Shown here: piece after piece, positions 22,590 to 23,689 of the stretch
Position numbering within the stretch: the stretch's first letter is position 1
How the letters are laid out: each line of letters begins with the position of its first letter
Virus record (IMG/VR): IMGVR_UViG_3300014501_000076
Coordinates: 1 to 23,689 of that record
DNA length: 23,689 nucleotides
Strand: one strand, 5' to 3'
Source of the DNA: a virus
Program-made: the position numbers and the translations under genes
Notes under the pieces: generated by a model
The model's database searches: none
Seen by the model: the letters and a program-made list of their open reading frames with translations, nothing else
What the model was told of the DNA's origin: nothing

Positions 22590-23242
22590 CAGCTAAGGCC
22601 GAACCAGATACGCGAGGAGCCTGCGACGGTGGCGGAGGTCATGGTGACGGTGGCGGGGGTGGTGGTGACCCCGGTGGCCAGGATGGCACACAGGAAGTCG
22701 GCAGAAGCAGCGGACAGGCCGACGTTCACAAGCTTTGTGTCGGCACCAGAGGCAGCGAAGGTCGGCAGCGTGGTCCCGGTGGCAACCACAGCGCCGAAGT
22801 ACGTACCGGCTGCCAGGTTGGAAAGCGAGCCGGTGGTGGAAGCCACGAGCGCGGTTCCGCCAGCAGCCGAGCCGCCTAGCCCGGCGGTCGTCCAGATGGT
22901 GTGCTGGTCGGCGGACTGGCCGATCAGGGTACCGGCCGAGTTGAACAGCAGCGCGAAACAGTCACCAGAGGCAAGGGTCGCGCCAGCGGTGGTGACGTCG
23001 TACCACAGCTTGGAGACCGTGTTCTCCTGAGCCAGGGTGACAGCGGATGCGTACACCGAGCCAGCAACGGCCAGCAGGTACGGCACCTCTGCCATCGCCG
23101 GGTCGAACGAGTACCCCAGCAGCCCGGTGTTTTTCAGCGCGCTGGAGAGTGACAGGTCCGGGGCATTACCAGTCAGTGCCTCGTTGCCGTTCGCCTGAAT
23201 ATTCCACCCGGCGACAAGCTGGGGATTGGTGGCAACAGTCAT
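22589..23242 (-). CDS. Beta-rich virion protein, 217 residues
   Basis: A 217-residue all-beta protein with KLWYDVTTAGATLASGDCFA at about 78-97, then LFNSAGTLIGQSADQHTIW, LSNLAAGTYFGAVVATGT and TSATVAGSSRIWFGLS at the C-terminus. The series 'WYDVTTAGATLxSGxxFAxLxxSAGTLIGQSAD' is a pattern I associate with actinophage tail-fibre or decoration domains. AAAGGA precedes the ATG at 23240-23242. It follows the repeat protein at the window edge and precedes the 119-residue gene; the three together look like a surface-decoration set. Confidence 0.6.
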   Translation of the reverse strand: MTVATNPQLVAGWNIQANGNEALTGNAPDLSLSSALKNTGLLGYSFDPAMAEVPYLLAVAGSVYASAVTLAQENTVSKLWYDVTTAGATLASGDCFALLFNSAGTLIGQSADQHTIWTTAGLGGSAAGGTALVASTTGSLSNLAAGTYFGAVVATGTTLPTFAASGADTKLVNVGLSAASADFLCAILATGVTTTPATVTMTSATVAGSSRIWFGLS

Positions 23243-23251
23243 GGATGAAGT

Positions 23252-23265
23252 CCTTTAGCTAAAGG
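23252..23265. other. 14-bp perfect palindrome upstream of the 217-residue gene
   Basis: CCTTTAGCTAAAGG is self-complementary and contains the AAAGG used as ribosome binding site for the gene starting at 23242. It could bind a dimeric regulator or form a small hairpin that hides the site. Confidence 0.4.
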
Positions 23266-23307
23266 TCAGTTCTACCGACCACGATACGGTATTCTGCCCG
23301 GGAAGTA

Positions 23308-23689
23308 TTAGATGCCCGCAGCAACGTTGGAGGCGTACGGCCCGGCGGAAAGAGCTAGCGGGGAAGCGCTGAACGGAACAGATCCGGCAAGGCCGATTAC
23401 CTTTTCCATACCTGTCCAGAAGTCTGCGTCTTCTACCAGCTCGCCCCAGTGCATCTCTGTCCACACGAAGAAATCCGCATCGGCAAGGAGGGCATTCAGG
23501 CTGGCACTATCAGCCCCGGCCCAGGTATCGCTGCCGGGCAGTGTGGCAGCAGGAACAGCGGGGGTGTCAGTTCCCGAGCCTGTATCAGCACTGAGAAAGG
23601 CTGCCAGGACCGCAGCGGCGTCAAGACCAGACCAGGTATCGCTGCCGGGCAGTGTGGCAGCAGGAACAGCAGCGGCGTCAAGACCAGAC
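23308..23689 (-). CDS. Repeat protein with DTGSG/DTWSG units, C-terminal part (cut by window edge)
   Basis: The frame enters from the right edge and ends at TAA 23308-23310. It has units PGSDTWSGLDAAAVPAATL and SADTGSGTDT, about 18-19 residues each, then PGSDTWAGADSASLNALLAD. A unique C-terminal part follows (FFVWTEMHWGELVEDADFWT, VIGLAGSVPFSASPLALSAG). The repeats match those in the 938-residue protein, so both are probably surface proteins of the same kind. Length and N-terminus are unknown. The final part could be a head-binding or trimerising tip. Confidence 0.65.
   Translation of the reverse strand, partial: SGLDAAAVPAATLPGSDTWSGLDAAAVLAAFLSADTGSGTDTPAVPAATLPGSDTWAGADSASLNALLADADFFVWTEMHWGELVEDADFWTGMEKVIGLAGSVPFSASPLALSAGPYASNVAAGI
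23521..23689. repeat. Exact 39-bp direct repeats within the DTWSG array
   Basis: The 39 bases at 23521-23559 are repeated exactly at 23632-23670, 111 bases apart. A second, shorter unit of 21 bases at 23612-23632 recurs at 23669-23689, 57 bases (19 codons) apart. The spacing keeps the reading frame, so copies can be gained or lost without breaking the protein. Confidence 0.85.

Overview
The window is a piece of a tailed-phage (or prophage) genome. Nearly every supported gene lies on the minus strand and reads right to left as one compact late block. The third-position GC-rich codons, the strong GGAGG/AAGGA-type ribosome binding sites and the style of the structural proteins suggest an actinobacterial host. 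That host call is an inference. A tail sheath next to a tube protein makes it a contractile-tail (myovirus-like) phage. The capsid protein looks like the N4-gp56 / HK97-fold family.

Layout in transcription order (right to left). 23.7-20.5 kb: a cut-off repeat protein with DTGSG/DTWSG repeats, two beta-rich virion proteins, small unknown proteins, an AP2/HNH-type homing endonuclease and a truncated endonuclease VII remnant. 20.4-14.5 kb: a portal protein split by a LAGLIDADG intein, a coiled-coil scaffold-like protein, the major capsid protein, an endonuclease VII-type homing endonuclease and a 168-residue protein. 14.5-10.7 kb: structural proteins alternating with a LAGLIDADG and two HNH endonucleases. 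10.6-4.5 kb: decoration or fibre proteins, including a 938-residue two-repeat protein, then head-tail connector genes joined by 1-4 nt overlaps. Among the connectors sit a tiny zinc-ribbon protein, a ParB-like protein, an Arr-type ADP-ribosyltransferase and a 53-residue membrane peptide. 4.5-0 kb: tail completion protein, sheath, tube, a gp26-like tail assembly chaperone and the start of a probable tape measure protein.

Four observations stand out. First, the chaperone gene appears to continue in a second frame for 78 codons with no usable start codon and ends one codon before the tape-measure start. This is the classic G/G-T arrangement, but it needs a +1 (or -2) shift rather than the common -1. 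Second, mobile endonucleases are very dense: five free-standing genes, one intein and one remnant in about 10 kb. Third, two of these endonuclease genes share a nested leader hairpin that buries the ribosome binding site, and a third shares part of the leader sequence. Fourth, an Arr-like ADP-ribosyltransferase lies inside the connector operon.

I see no rRNA, tRNA, CRISPR array, insertion sequence or integrase. No stretch over 300 bases lacks a gene.
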